18,499 nucleotides of DNA, taken from NCBI GenBank assembly GCA_900769075.1, contig CAAGFE010000034.1, positions 1 through 18,499 on the forward strand, in the 5' to 3' direction. The stretch is from Clostridia bacterium. GTDB taxonomy: Bacteria; Bacillota; Clostridia; Christensenellales; Aristaeellaceae. Below, in pieces: positions 1-7,846 of this stretch; positions within the stretch are counted from its first letter, which is position 1; each line of letters opens with the position of its first letter. The position numbers were made by a program, and so were the translations under genes. The notes beneath the pieces are model-generated. The model ran no database searches. It was not told the DNA's origin and saw only the letters and a program-made list of their open reading frames with translations.

Positions 1-109
1 CTTACATTTTTCACGGCCGTCAGCTTTAGCTGACAGTGAAAAATGCCCGCTTCCGCAGAAGCGGAGGCCCCCTCCCTTATCGAAAAAGTGGCCGCAGCCA
101 CTTTTTCGA
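1..109 (+). repeat. Modular hairpin repeat, copy A
   Basis: Three consecutive perfect or near-perfect hairpins. Hairpin 1 pairs CATTTTTCAC (5-14) with GTGAAAAATG (36-45), with an inner GTCAGC/GCTGAC stem. Hairpin 2 pairs CCGCTTC (47-53) with GAAGCGG (58-64). Hairpin 3 pairs CGAAAAAGTGGC (81-92) with GCCACTTTTTCG (97-108). The same three stems recur in the same order on the opposite strand at 3724-3830, with different loops and linkers. Copy A begins at the window edge, so it may extend leftward. Hairpin 3 has A5 and T5 in its arms and could stop transcription from either side, including transcripts of the ABC gene ending at 169. The family is not one I recognise. Confidence 0.85.
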
Positions 110-116
110 CGCTCTG

Positions 117-151
117 AGGTCGGCCCTCCGGTTGGGAGAGCCGACCTTTTT
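117..151 (+). terminator. Rho-independent terminator for a gene left of the window
   Basis: The arms AGGTCGGC (117-124) and GCCGACCT (140-147) pair perfectly and are followed by a T5 run (147-151) on the plus strand. The T run points to termination of a plus-strand transcript arriving from left of position 1. No matching T run exists on the minus side, so the ABC gene ending at 169 probably relies on the symmetrical hairpin at 81-108 instead. Confidence 0.75.
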
Positions 152-168
152 GTGATGGTATATGCCGC

Positions 169-3100
169 TTATTCCGTGCGCAGGGCCACGACGGGGTCCT
201 TCTTCGCCGCGGAACGGGCAGGGATCACGCCGGCAAAGGAGGTCAGCACCACGCTGATGAGCACCAGCACCGCCGCCACCTGCCAGGGCAAGAAGGCCCG
301 CAGGCCCGCAATGCTCGTCAGGCGGAAGATGATCGCGTTGATCGGCAGGCACAGCAGCCAGGTCAGGCCAACGCCGATCAGGCCGGATGCAAAGCCGATG
401 ATGATCGTCTCCGCGTTGAACATGCTGCTGACGTTCCGCTTGGAAGCGCCGATGGCCCGCAGAATGCCGATTTCCTTCGTGCGCTCCTGCACGGAGATCA
501 GGGTGATCACGCCGATCATGATGGAGGATACCACCAGGGAGATGGCCACGAAGGCAATCAGCACATAGGTGATGGCATTGATGATGGAGGTCACGGAGGA
601 CATCATCAGGCCCACATAGTCGGTGTAGCGAATCTGATGGAGCTCATCCACCGAGCGGTTGTAGGCGGTGATTTCCGCCTCAATGCGATCCTTGTTCTCG
701 AAGGAGGAAGCATAGATACTGATCTGGGACGGGCTGTCCAGATCCACGCAGCCCAGGGACGCCAGGTTCTCCTCATAGGTGGCGTCGGAGAAGTGGAGCA
801 CCTCATCATGGTAAGCAGCCATCTGCGCGGTGGTGAAGGGCGGCTGCACGCTTTCCAACGCGGCACACATTTCCTCCTCGGTCATGGCGGACACCCGGGC
901 GGCGGCTTCCGCCTTGATCTGCTCGGCAACGCCGGGAGCCATCCGGGTGCGCAGCTCCTCGTCGCTCATGGCGGAAAGCATGGGCGCAGCCATTTCCTCG
1001 GAAACGCCCATCTGGGCGGCCATCCCGGGGAGCATGGCGGCTTCCAGCTGCTCGCGGGTCATGGCGGCCAGGGTCTGCCGGGTGAGCAGATCCAGCTGCT
1101 CCTGGGGGATCTCGGCGGCAGAGGCGGCATAGAGGGCGGCCTTCATGGACACCTGCTCCGGGGTAACCGCAGGCATGGACACCTCCAGCGCCATGGCGAG
1201 GGTCGCCGCGTCCATGGCGGACATCTGCTTCTTCACCTGCTCGCCGTACTGCACAGCGACCTGCTCCGCCATCATCTGACCCGCCATCGAGAAGATTTCC
1301 TCATCGGTCATGGCGGAGATGTACTTCATCATGTCATCGCTGCTGACATTCACCTGGCTGCCGATGGCTTCCATCATCGCCGCTTCCAAGTCCGCGCGCG
1401 TCATGGCGCCCAGCTGCTGCTGCACGATCTGCTCCACCTGCTCCTGGGTGGGGATGGCCATGATTTCCACATAGGTCACGGCCTTTTCCGCCTCGGTCAG
1501 GGTGGCGATGTATTCGGTGAAGGCGGCGGCCTTTTCCTCGTCGGTCATCAGCCCGGTGGTGGAGGAGAAGGGCAGTCCGGTGAAGATATCGGTGGCGGGA
1601 TCGCTCATCTGTGCCTTCACCGCGGGGGATTTCGCGGCCTCGCGGATGATGTACTCCGTCAGATCGGCGGTGTAGCAGATGGTGCCGTTGAGCATGCCGG
1701 ACAGGGCGTCCTCGTTGGGGCGGAGGATGCCGACCACCTTCAGGTCAAGGCCGTTGTCATACAGGTAGCGAAGTCCCGCCTGGGTGTCCCGCAGGTCGGT
1801 ATAGACGCCGCTTTCCTCATCGTAGGTATAGCAGCTGGAGGGGAGGATCACGCGGAAGGTCATGCCGCAGATGTCCTGATAGCTCCAGCGCTCGTCGGAC
1901 ACCGTCACCCCCTTCTTGTTGAAGGCAGCATCCGCCAGCGCGCCGATTTCGCTCTTGGACTTCAGGCCCATTGCATAGAGCGTCATATCGGCAATCTCGT
2001 TGTTCTCGTCCACCACCACGACGACCTCGTTGTAGTCGTTCGGCCAGGAGCCGTAGATCAGGTCGTACTGCTTTTTCAGCAGCGGGTTGATGAGTTCGCC
2101 GTCGTTGCCCCGCAGCATCTCCTGCCACAGCACCGCCGAGGAGGAGCCGCCCATCATGGTGGACATGCTGGTGGGATCCACGCCGTAGGTGGAGTAGATT
2201 TCCATCATGGAGGACATATCCATGCCCATGTATTCCAGCATCAGCTCCTGGGTGAGCTGCTGGGAATCGGCGTGGAGGATGCTGCCGTCCACGTTCTCGG
2301 TGTAGACGGTCAGGGGGACGTTGTAGGCGTACTGCACGCCGTTGATGGCGCTGCGAAGGCCGGTTTCCTCCGCCTCGGCCAGCTTTTCTTCGAGGTAAGC
2401 CTTGAAGGAAGCCAAGTCGTTGCGGGTTTCCTCCAGGGAGCCCAGCGCGTTGACCAGGTCGTACACCATGGTCTTTTCATACACCGCGTCGTTCTCATGG
2501 GGCTCGCCGGACATGGCGTTGCCGATGAAGGTCGCCAGGAGGGAGCCGATGTTCATCTGATTGGCCTGGAGCGTCAGCGGATAGGAGGACAGGGTATCCT
2601 CCTGCACGTTGCTGATATAGGTGGTCATGCCGTTGGACACGGCGAAGATCAGCGCGATGCCGATGATGCCGATGGACCCGGCGAAGGAGGTCAGCAGGGT
2701 GCGGCTCTTTTTGCTGATGAGGTTCTTCAGGCTCAGCCCGAAGGACGTGCCCAGGGACATGGCAGGCATCCGGGTCTTCTTCGCGCCGTTCTGTCGGGCC
2801 ACGCGGGCGTCCCGCGCCTGCTTCTCAGCCGCCTCCGCCTCCTCGCTGCTCAGGGGCATGGAATCGCTGATGATCTCGCCGTCCAGCATGCGGATGATGC
2901 GGGTGGAATACTTTTCCGCCAAATCGGGATTATGGGTCACCATGATGACCAGGCGGTCTTTGGCGACCTCCTTGAGGATCTCCATGACCTGCACGCTGGT
3001 TTCGGTATCCAGGGCGCCGGTGGGTTCGTCAGCCAGGATGATGTCGGGGTTGTTCACCAGTGCGCGGGCAATGGCGACGCGCTGCATCTGGCCGCCGGAG

Positions 3101-3525
3101 AGCTGCGCGGGCTTCTTCCGCAGCTGATTGCCCAGCCCCACCGCTTCCAGGGCCTGGACGGCCCGCTTGCGGCGCTCGGCCTTGTTCACGCCGGAGAGGG
3201 TCAGGGCCAGCTCCACATTCTGCAGCACGGACTGGTGGGGAATCAGGTTGTAGCTCTGGAACACGAAGCCAATGGAATGGTTGCGGTAGGCGTCCCAGTC
3301 CCGATCCCGATAGTGCCTGGTGGATGTGCCGTTGATGACCAGATCCCCCTCGGTATACTGATCCAGGCCGCCGATGATATTCAGCATGGTGGTCTTGCCG
3401 CAGCCGGAGGGGCCGAGGATCGACACAAACTCGCTCTCCCGGAACTGCAGATCAATCCCCTTCAGCGCGTGAACCGTCCCGTCACCCGCCGGATAATCCT
3501 TCTTGATTCCCTTTAACACTAACAT
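169..3525 (-). CDS. Fused ABC transporter, ATPase plus FtsX/MacB-type permease with large repeat-bearing ectodomain
   Basis: The 1118-aa protein starts with a complete ABC ATPase: Walker A GPSGCGKT (38-45), Q-loop Q90, signature LSGGQ (142-146), Walker B ending D166-E167 and H-loop H198. A charged linker (about 225-270) leads to a first membrane span (about 272-300), a roughly 680-residue outside domain, and three C-terminal spans (about 984-1012, 1036-1062, 1080-1104) in an FtsX-type domain with the EIGILRAIGAS motif. This is MacB-like topology (4 TM); such proteins export peptides or antibiotics or act by mechanotransmission, and the substrate cannot be told here. Residues 707-890 of the ectodomain hold about six degenerate repeats beginning AM(T/S)xE. 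The start ATG has AAGGAG nine bases upstream. No partner sensor kinase is adjacent. Confidence 0.92.
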   Translation of the reverse strand: MLVLKGIKKDYPAGDGTVHALKGIDLQFRESEFVSILGPSGCGKTTMLNIIGGLDQYTEGDLVINGTSTRHYRDRDWDAYRNHSIGFVFQSYNLIPHQSVLQNVELALTLSGVNKAERRKRAVQALEAVGLGNQLRKKPAQLSGGQMQRVAIARALVNNPDIILADEPTGALDTETSVQVMEILKEVAKDRLVIMVTHNPDLAEKYSTRIIRMLDGEIISDSMPLSSEEAEAAEKQARDARVARQNGAKKTRMPAMSLGTSFGLSLKNLISKKSRTLLTSFAGSIGIIGIALIFAVSNGMTTYISNVQEDTLSSYPLTLQANQMNIGSLLATFIGNAMSGEPHENDAVYEKTMVYDLVNALGSLEETRNDLASFKAYLEEKLAEAEETGLRSAINGVQYAYNVPLTVYTENVDGSILHADSQQLTQELMLEYMGMDMSSMMEIYSTYGVDPTSMSTMMGGSSSAVLWQEMLRGNDGELINPLLKKQYDLIYGSWPNDYNEVVVVVDENNEIADMTLYAMGLKSKSEIGALADAAFNKKGVTVSDERWSYQDICGMTFRVILPSSCYTYDEESGVYTDLRDTQAGLRYLYDNGLDLKVVGILRPNEDALSGMLNGTICYTADLTEYIIREAAKSPAVKAQMSDPATDIFTGLPFSSTTGLMTDEEKAAAFTEYIATLTEAEKAVTYVEIMAIPTQEQVEQIVQQQLGAMTRADLEAAMMEAIGSQVNVSSDDMMKYISAMTDEEIFSMAGQMMAEQVAVQYGEQVKKQMSAMDAATLAMALEVSMPAVTPEQVSMKAALYAASAAEIPQEQLDLLTRQTLAAMTREQLEAAMLPGMAAQMGVSEEMAAPMLSAMSDEELRTRMAPGVAEQIKAEAAARVSAMTEEEMCAALESVQPPFTTAQMAAYHDEVLHFSDATYEENLASLGCVDLDSPSQISIYASSFENKDRIEAEITAYNRSVDELHQIRYTDYVGLMMSSVTSIINAITYVLIAFVAISLVVSSIMIGVITLISVQERTKEIGILRAIGASKRNVSSMFNAETIIIGFASGLIGVGLTWLLCLPINAIIFRLTSIAGLRAFLPWQVAAVLVLISVVLTSFAGVIPARSAAKKDPVVALRTE

Positions 3526-3594
3526 GGCAGGTTCTCCTTTCCATGGTCAGGTGGATAGATGTTTCCCATCCATTCTTTTCTTCATGACTTCCTG

Positions 3595-3623
3595 ATTGTA
3601 CCAAAGAAATGTGAACGCAGAAA
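3595..3623 (-). promoter_or_regulatory. Candidate sigma-A promoter of the ABC transporter gene
   Basis: On the minus strand a good -10 TACAAT lies at 3600-3595, with a weak -35 TTTCTG 17 bases upstream (3623-3618). This gives a leader of about 60 bases before the ATG at 3525. The -10 is convincing and the -35 is poor, so activation or a different -35 is possible. Confidence 0.45.
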
Positions 3624-3723
3624 TAACAAATGCCCGGTCTGAAGAGAAAATGTGAAGGATCTGCTTTCTCATTGGCAGCTCCGAAACAGGCAGCATGACC
3701 GAAGCCACGCCGCCACAGAGTGT

Positions 3724-3830
3724 CGAAAAAGTGGCTGCGGCCACTTTTTCGAGGAAGAAGGGGATTCCGCTTCTGCAGAAGCGGGCATTTTTCACTGTCA
3801 GCCAAGGCTGACGGCCGTGAAAAATGTAAG
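3724..3830 (-). repeat. Modular hairpin repeat, copy B (inverted relative to copy A)
   Basis: Read on the minus strand, this repeats copy A in order: CATTTTTCAC/GTGAAAAATG enclosing GTCAGC/GCTGAC, then CCGCTTC/GAAGCGG, then CGAAAAAGTGGC/GCCACTTTTTCG. The stems are identical to copy A. The loops (TTTA versus CTTG, CGCA versus TGCA) and the linker between hairpins 2 and 3 differ, as expected if the structure is conserved. In this orientation it lies downstream of the amylase gene ending at 3963, so it may act in that transcript's 3' region. Together with the neighbouring hairpins it fills most of the 437-base gap between the amylase and ABC genes; no gene is seen in that gap. Confidence 0.85.
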
Positions 3831-3834
3831 GAAT

Positions 3835-3883
3835 GGTTTCGGCAGAAGCCGAAACCGCCCCGCGCCGCCGGGAAACCCGGCGG
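3835..3883. repeat. Two further perfect hairpins adjoining copy B
   Basis: GGTTTCGGC (3835-3843) pairs with GCCGAAACC (3848-3856) around a 4-base loop. CCGCCGGG (3865-3872) pairs with CCCGGCGG (3876-3883) around AAA. With copy B this makes five hairpins in a row over 160 bases. The equivalent part of copy A would lie left of position 1. The remaining bases to 3962 show no convincing structure or gene. Confidence 0.75.
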
Positions 3884-3962
3884 ACACGATTTCAGTCTGC
3901 CGACGGCGAGCTGGCGGCACTGCATTGACACAGTCCGGCCACGCCGCGCCATTCCTGATCGC

Positions 3963-5480
3963 TTATTCCAGCACCGCAATCCCGTAGGGCGGAAGGGTCA
4001 CGGCGGTCACGCCGTCCCCTTCGCTGAGGGACGCATGCCCTTCCAGCGCTTCCAGGTCGCTGACGATTGTCAGCCCGACCGCCGGGATTTCCACCGTCTG
4101 CTCCGCCGCTTTGGCGAAGTTCATTGCGATGTAGCAGCATTCGCCGTCCTTCTCCCGCTTCATCAGCACCACGTTCTGGTCATAGTAAAGGAAGCTGTTC
4201 TCGCCCCGGGCAATCAGCGGCGACACCAGGCGGGCCTGGTTGACAGCCCGGCAGTAGTTCAGCAATGACGCGGGATCCGCCAGCTGATCGTCCACGCAGG
4301 GGTAGGCGTATTCCAGCTTGGTCACGCCGGGGGGCTGGGCGGTCATGTCGCCGTCGTTCCAGTACATGGCCAGGCGCTTGTTGGGATCATCGCCCGCGCC
4401 GACCATGCCGATTTCGTCGCCGTAGTAGGTGAACACATTGCCCGGCATCATGCCCAGCACGCCCTGGGCGAACTTGGCCCGCTCCGGGAGCTTGCGGGCC
4501 TGCAAAAGGCCGATGGTGCGCCCGGTGTCATGGTTGCACAGGAAGGGCGCAAGGATGCGGCCCTCCGGCAGGAGCGAGAGCGCGTTCTCCAGCCCGGACA
4601 CGAACTTCCGCGCATCGGGGCTGCGCCCCAGCAGGGATTTCACGATGAAGCCCTCCGCCTGGGCCGACGGGAACAGGAAGAAGCTGTCCACCGTGGACTG
4701 CCAGTATTCCGCCAGCGCATTCTGCCCCACCCAGGCCTCGCCCACCAGGTAGGAGCCGGGCTTGGCTTCCTCGCACAGGGCCTTGATTTTGTCCAGGGTC
4801 GCCACGTTCTTCGCCACGTCCGAGGCGTGATAGCTGGTCACCGCGTCCAGGCGGAAGCCGTCCACGCCCACGTCCGTCAGCCAGAAGGTCACAATGTCCC
4901 GGATCTCCGCCAGCACCGCCTCGCTGTTCAGGTTCAGGTCCGGCATGCCCCCGCCGGAAAACTGCTCCTCGTAATACCAGGAGGTGCCGCTGATGTTGAC
5001 GTACTTGTTCCCGACGGGCGTTTCGGTGAAGCAGTAGTAATCCAGATAGGGGCTGTCATATTTGCGCTTCTGGATGGATTCCGCCGCGCTGAGGAACCAG
5101 GGGTGGCGGACGGAAGTATGGTTCAGGGGCAGGTCGATGATGACGCGGATGCCCCGGTCATGGCAGTCCTCCACCAGGGCGCGGAAGTCGGCCATCGTGC
5201 CGTACTGGGGATCCACCGCCTTGTAATCGGTCACGTCGTACTTATGGTAGGACGGGCTGGGCATGATGGGCATGAACCAGATGCCGGTATAGCCCATATC
5301 GGCGATGTAATCCAGCCGGTTCCGCACGCCGCCGAAATCGCCGATGCCGTCGCCGTTGGAATCCTGGTAGGAGTAGACGAAGATCTCATACCAGTTGTAC
5401 GCATCGGGCAGGGCTTCCTCCGCCGACGCGAGGGGAATGAGCATCAGCAGGGCCAGCAGGAGGGACATGATTTTTTTCAT
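3963..5480 (-). CDS. Secreted GH13 alpha-amylase family glycoside hydrolase
   Basis: A 505-aa protein with a classic signal peptide (MKKI, hydrophobic 5-18, cleavage likely after ASA at 18-20; no lipobox cysteine). The four GH13 regions are all present: DLPLNH (116-121), GFRLDAV with nucleophile D212, LVGEAW with acid/base E248, and CNHD with the transition-state pair H317-D318. The N-terminal DSNGDGIGDFGG loop (40-51) resembles the Ca-binding loop of oligo-glucosidase/amylase enzymes. It should cleave alpha-glucosidic bonds of starch or maltooligosaccharides outside the cell. No separate starch-binding domain is visible. An upstream in-frame start at 5618 would put 46 polar residues before the signal peptide and overlap the acetyltransferase gene, so the ATG at 5480 is preferred. 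The ribosome site there is weak (AGAAAGAAG). The gene follows the acetyltransferase gene after 85 bases. Confidence 0.9.
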   Translation of the reverse strand: MKKIMSLLLALLMLIPLASAEEALPDAYNWYEIFVYSYQDSNGDGIGDFGGVRNRLDYIADMGYTGIWFMPIMPSPSYHKYDVTDYKAVDPQYGTMADFRALVEDCHDRGIRVIIDLPLNHTSVRHPWFLSAAESIQKRKYDSPYLDYYCFTETPVGNKYVNISGTSWYYEEQFSGGGMPDLNLNSEAVLAEIRDIVTFWLTDVGVDGFRLDAVTSYHASDVAKNVATLDKIKALCEEAKPGSYLVGEAWVGQNALAEYWQSTVDSFFLFPSAQAEGFIVKSLLGRSPDARKFVSGLENALSLLPEGRILAPFLCNHDTGRTIGLLQARKLPERAKFAQGVLGMMPGNVFTYYGDEIGMVGAGDDPNKRLAMYWNDGDMTAQPPGVTKLEYAYPCVDDQLADPASLLNYCRAVNQARLVSPLIARGENSFLYYDQNVVLMKREKDGECCYIAMNFAKAAEQTVEIPAVGLTIVSDLEALEGHASLSEGDGVTAVTLPPYGIAVLE

Positions 5481-5565
5481 CTTGCATCGCTTCTTTCTGT
5501 GGGTTGATCGGATGTTCTTTGTGCGCGGGTCCCGGGACGGGTCTCCTCGACGTGGGAAACAAAGG

Positions 5566-6012
5566 TTACAGCGCCCTTGCTCTGAAATAGTCCTGCCCGT
5601 CCTCCCCGATGATCTCAAAGCCCAGCTTGTCGTACAGCCGGGCCGCGGCGGTGTTCGCCTTGCGGTGCCCCAGGCGGACGCAGGGCACCCGGTATGCCGT
5701 TTTCAGGATGTCCAGCGCCAGCGCCATGGCCTGCTCGGCGTAGTGCTGCCCCTGATACCGCGCGTCGATCATCAGCGGATTGATGCAGCCGGACACCCCG
5801 TCCTCATCGTAGCCCAGCCCGAGCAGGCCCACCACGGTTTCACCGTGCATGATCCCATAGAGGGTCGTGTGCTCCTCGTAGCGGCTGATGCCGATCCAGT
5901 AGGGATTGGGAATCGGGAAAACCGCCCGCTGCTCTTCCATCACGGACAGGGAAGCCGCCGCCAGCCAGTTGTCCTGATTCAATTCCTGCAGCCAGATGTC
6001 CATGTCACGCAT
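5566..6012 (-). CDS. GNAT family N-acetyltransferase
   Basis: A 148-aa single-domain GNAT protein. The acetyl-CoA pyrophosphate loop is RYQGQHYA (85-92, motif A). Motif B contains N120 and the terminal LYDKLGF (126-132) with the usual tyrosine acid at 127. The overall pattern is closest to spermidine/diamine-type acetyltransferases, but the acceptor cannot be read from sequence. The start at 6012 has GAGGAGG four bases upstream and overlaps the 3' end of the serine hydrolase gene by 8 bases, which suggests translational coupling. A second in-frame ATG lies three codons downstream. Confidence 0.85.
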   Translation of the reverse strand: MRDMDIWLQELNQDNWLAAASLSVMEEQRAVFPIPNPYWIGISRYEEHTTLYGIMHGETVVGLLGLGYDEDGVSGCINPLMIDARYQGQHYAEQAMALALDILKTAYRVPCVRLGHRKANTAAARLYDKLGFEIIGEDGQDYFRARAL

Positions 6013-7381
6013 CCTTCCTCCTCGTCAGGCGGAGGGTCTTATTCTCCTGGCCGACCCCGGCGAGGGTCAATTCCGCCGCGTCCTCGGCGAAGCGGCAGGT
6101 CAGGTCGAGGGTGAAGGGGCCCTTCAAAAAGCGCAGCAGCAGCTTCAGTTCGCCTGCCCGCATGCCGCAGCAGCCGGGGAAGGTTTCGTCCGCATGAACC
6201 TGCCCGACCCCGAAGGTGAACCTTTCATCCGCCAGGTCGAGGATCACCTGCCCCTGCTCGACGGTGAGGGTCACGCCCTCGGCGGTGTACACGCCCTCCG
6301 GGAGCGCGTCGGCGTCGTGCTCCGGCCAGGGATAGGCAAGGGCCGCCAGCTTCCGCTGCAAGGCCGCCTGGGTGGCTTCATCGGCGGCTTCCATGTCCGC
6401 CGCGGCGATGAGGTGGTCGTAGATCAGGGACAGGGCCTTGCCGATGTCTCCCACGCCGCTGACGCAGCAGACCACCATGTCCCGCTTCTCATCCACGATG
6501 ACGAACTGGCTGAACATGCCGTCCCCGCGATAGCGCGGGGTGAAGCCGGGTTCCTTATCGCCCCGGCACATCCAGAACTGGTAGCCGTAGCCCTGGTTCC
6601 AGTCGTGCACGGAGGCATGGTCGCCGTTGCCGTTGTCGATCTGCCAGGCGGTGGCGCGGTCGAGCCATTCCCGGGGGAGCACCTGCCTGCCTTCCCATAC
6701 GCCCTTTTGGAGCAGGCACTGGCCGAAGGGGGCCAGCTGCTCGCAGCTCAGCCACAGTCCCCAGCCGCCCACGTTGACCCCGGCGGGACAGCAGTCCCAC
6801 ACCGGTGCGGAGCCGTCCCGGTTCATCATCCCCAGGGGCTCGAACAGGCGGGGAATGAGATAATCCCGCACGGTCATGCCGGTCACCCTCTGCACCATGC
6901 AGGACACCAGGTAGGTGCCGTGGCTGTTGTAGTGGAAATGGGTGCCGGGTTCATGGTCGCAGTCCCAGGCCAGGATGGCGGTGGCCCAGTCGGGGCCGTC
7001 CGCCTGGTCGGATTCCGGCCTGAGGCCGCTGCCCATGGTCAGCAGGTGATGCAGGGTGACGGAGCGCAGCCATTGGGAGGGGTTCTGCGGGAATTTCTCC
7101 GGCAGCACATCGATGAGCCTCGTGTCCCAGCGAAGCAGGCCCTCCGCCACCGCAAAGCCCGCCGCCGCCGAGCAGAAGGACTTCGACAGGGAAAAGAGCA
7201 TATGGGGCGTATGATCGTCATAGGGCGCATAGACCAGCTTCGCCGCGACCTTGCCGCGGCGCATCACCCAGATGGCATGATGCTCCAGCCCCGCTTCCTC
7301 GCGGGCAGCGATGTAGTTGCAAATCCCCTGGGATGAAATCCCGGCTTCCTCCGGGAAACGGACGGTTTCCAGTGCCATCAT
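6005..7381 (-). CDS. Serine hydrolase, beta-lactamase / penicillin-binding-protein fold (PF00144-like)
   Basis: A 458-aa protein with the SxxK catalytic motif S64-L-S-K67 in FSLSKSF, and a second tyrosine motif at Y151 in FHYNSHGTYL followed by TG and a PLGM-type segment, typical of the class C/esterase family. There is no signal peptide, so it probably acts in the cytoplasm as an esterase, amidase or peptidase rather than as an antibiotic-degrading enzyme. AGGAGG lies 5 bases before the ATG at 7381 and 8 before the next ATG at 7378, so either may be used. An in-frame upstream extension to 7591 is rejected because it reads through the promoter at 7418-7446. It is the first gene of the cluster with the acetyltransferase and perhaps the amylase. 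Confidence 0.88.
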   Translation of the reverse strand: MMALETVRFPEEAGISSQGICNYIAAREEAGLEHHAIWVMRRGKVAAKLVYAPYDDHTPHMLFSLSKSFCSAAAGFAVAEGLLRWDTRLIDVLPEKFPQNPSQWLRSVTLHHLLTMGSGLRPESDQADGPDWATAILAWDCDHEPGTHFHYNSHGTYLVSCMVQRVTGMTVRDYLIPRLFEPLGMMNRDGSAPVWDCCPAGVNVGGWGLWLSCEQLAPFGQCLLQKGVWEGRQVLPREWLDRATAWQIDNGNGDHASVHDWNQGYGYQFWMCRGDKEPGFTPRYRGDGMFSQFVIVDEKRDMVVCCVSGVGDIGKALSLIYDHLIAAADMEAADEATQAALQRKLAALAYPWPEHDADALPEGVYTAEGVTLTVEQGQVILDLADERFTFGVGQVHADETFPGCCGMRAGELKLLLRFLKGPFTLDLTCRFAEDAAELTLAGVGQENKTLRLTRRKDA

Positions 7382-7417
7382 GATGCCCTCCTTTGATGAA
7401 CGGTCTGTTCTATCCTT

Positions 7418-7446
7418 ATTGTACTGGAAAGCGGAAGCATATGCAA
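7418..7446 (-). promoter_or_regulatory. Sigma-A promoter of the serine hydrolase cluster
   Basis: On the minus strand, -35 TTGCAT (7446-7441), a 17-base spacer and -10 TACAAT (7423-7418). The transcript would start near 7411 and carry a leader of about 30 bases with the AGGAGG site. Confidence 0.65.
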
Positions 7447-7500
7447 GAGGGAAGTGCCGGATTCGCGGGGGCCCAGCGCTGCGTGCCGCGGGCCCTGCGC

Positions 7501-7528
7501 TTGACCGCAGCGCATTTCGTGGTATCAT
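7501..7528 (+). promoter_or_regulatory. Sigma-A promoter of the broken sigma factor gene
   Basis: On the plus strand, TTGACC (7501-7506), 16-base spacer, TATCAT (7523-7528). It is divergent from the serine hydrolase promoter and lies about 140 bases before the AGGAGG and ATG of the sigma remnant. It appears intact and would now transcribe into the left edge of the island. Confidence 0.6.
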
Positions 7529-7669
7529 AGCGGATGTCCGGCAAGGCATCCGCCGGTCACGCCGCACATTTTTTTCATCCCGTGAAACCATTTGCGCCCC
7601 CGGCGCTTCTAATGATCGGAATCAACGTTGAAACCCCTGTCCACCCACGCAGCCACAGGAGGAACCCCC

Positions 7670-7796
7670 ATGGATCAGGACACATTCACCCGCCTGGCGC
7701 TGGCACAAGCGCGATACGCTGCGCAGCCCGGAATACTTCGCCACCTGGCTCAACCGCATCCTCATCAACGAGTGGAATGTGATTTGTCAAGGGTAA
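7670..7796 (+). pseudogene. Remnant of an ECF-type sigma-70 factor gene
   Basis: An AGGAGG site precedes ATG 7670, which reads MDQDTFTRLALAQ, a typical ECF sigma start. From 7707 another frame continues as KRDTLRSPEYFATWLNRILI plus NE (to 7772), which is the recognisable end of sigma region 2. The frame change and the missing roughly 50 residues between these parts indicate an internal deletion. After NE at 7772 the homology stops abruptly and the frame runs into TAA at 7794-7796, in AT-rich sequence unlike the gene. Region 4 is absent. It cannot make a working sigma factor. I infer that the island beginning near 7773 replaced its 3' half. Confidence 0.7.
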
Positions 7797-7801
7797 ATTT
7801 A

Positions 7802-7810
7802 TCCTCATAA
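7802..7810 (+). repeat. Left copy of 9-base direct repeat flanking the island
   Basis: TCCTCATAA here recurs in the same orientation at 15217-15225, next to the right edge of the island. The words GTCAA and GGTAAA precede it in the same order at both ends, with 15 more bases of spacing at the right end. It may be a recombination or target-site duplication scar; a chance match of this size is not excluded. Confidence 0.35.
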
Positions 7811-7846
7811 GAAATTCATTTAGAACCATTGGCTGACACACACAAG

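Noticed and set aside
637..3516. Long open frame (959 codons) antisense to the ABC transporter gene
   Set aside because: It mirrors the codon structure of a GC-rich gene, has His/Gly-rich low-complexity translation, no domain and no ribosome site. The same holds for the antisense frames across clpB (15591-18263) and the corrinoid genes (12663-14096).
1..3883. The inverted hairpin repeats as ends of a composite transposon carrying the ABC gene
   Set aside because: No transposase lies between them, loops and linkers have diverged, and each copy fits a 3'-end position of a separate gene, so mobility of the interval is not supported.
3724..3883. CRISPR array
   Set aside because: The hairpins are all different and there is no regular repeat-spacer pattern.
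5481..5618. Upstream N-terminal extension of the amylase from ATG 5618
   Set aside because: It would bury a clear signal peptide behind 46 polar residues and overlaps the acetyltransferase gene.
7398..7410. GAAC-n5-GTTC in the leader of the serine hydrolase gene as a LexA (SOS) box
   Set aside because: The Gram-positive LexA box needs GAAC-n4-GTTC; the spacing here is five and flanking bases do not fit.
7382..7591. N-terminal extension of the serine hydrolase from 7591
   Set aside because: It reads through a good promoter and a strong ribosome site, and its translation is Arg/Pro/Ala-rich without similarity to the family.
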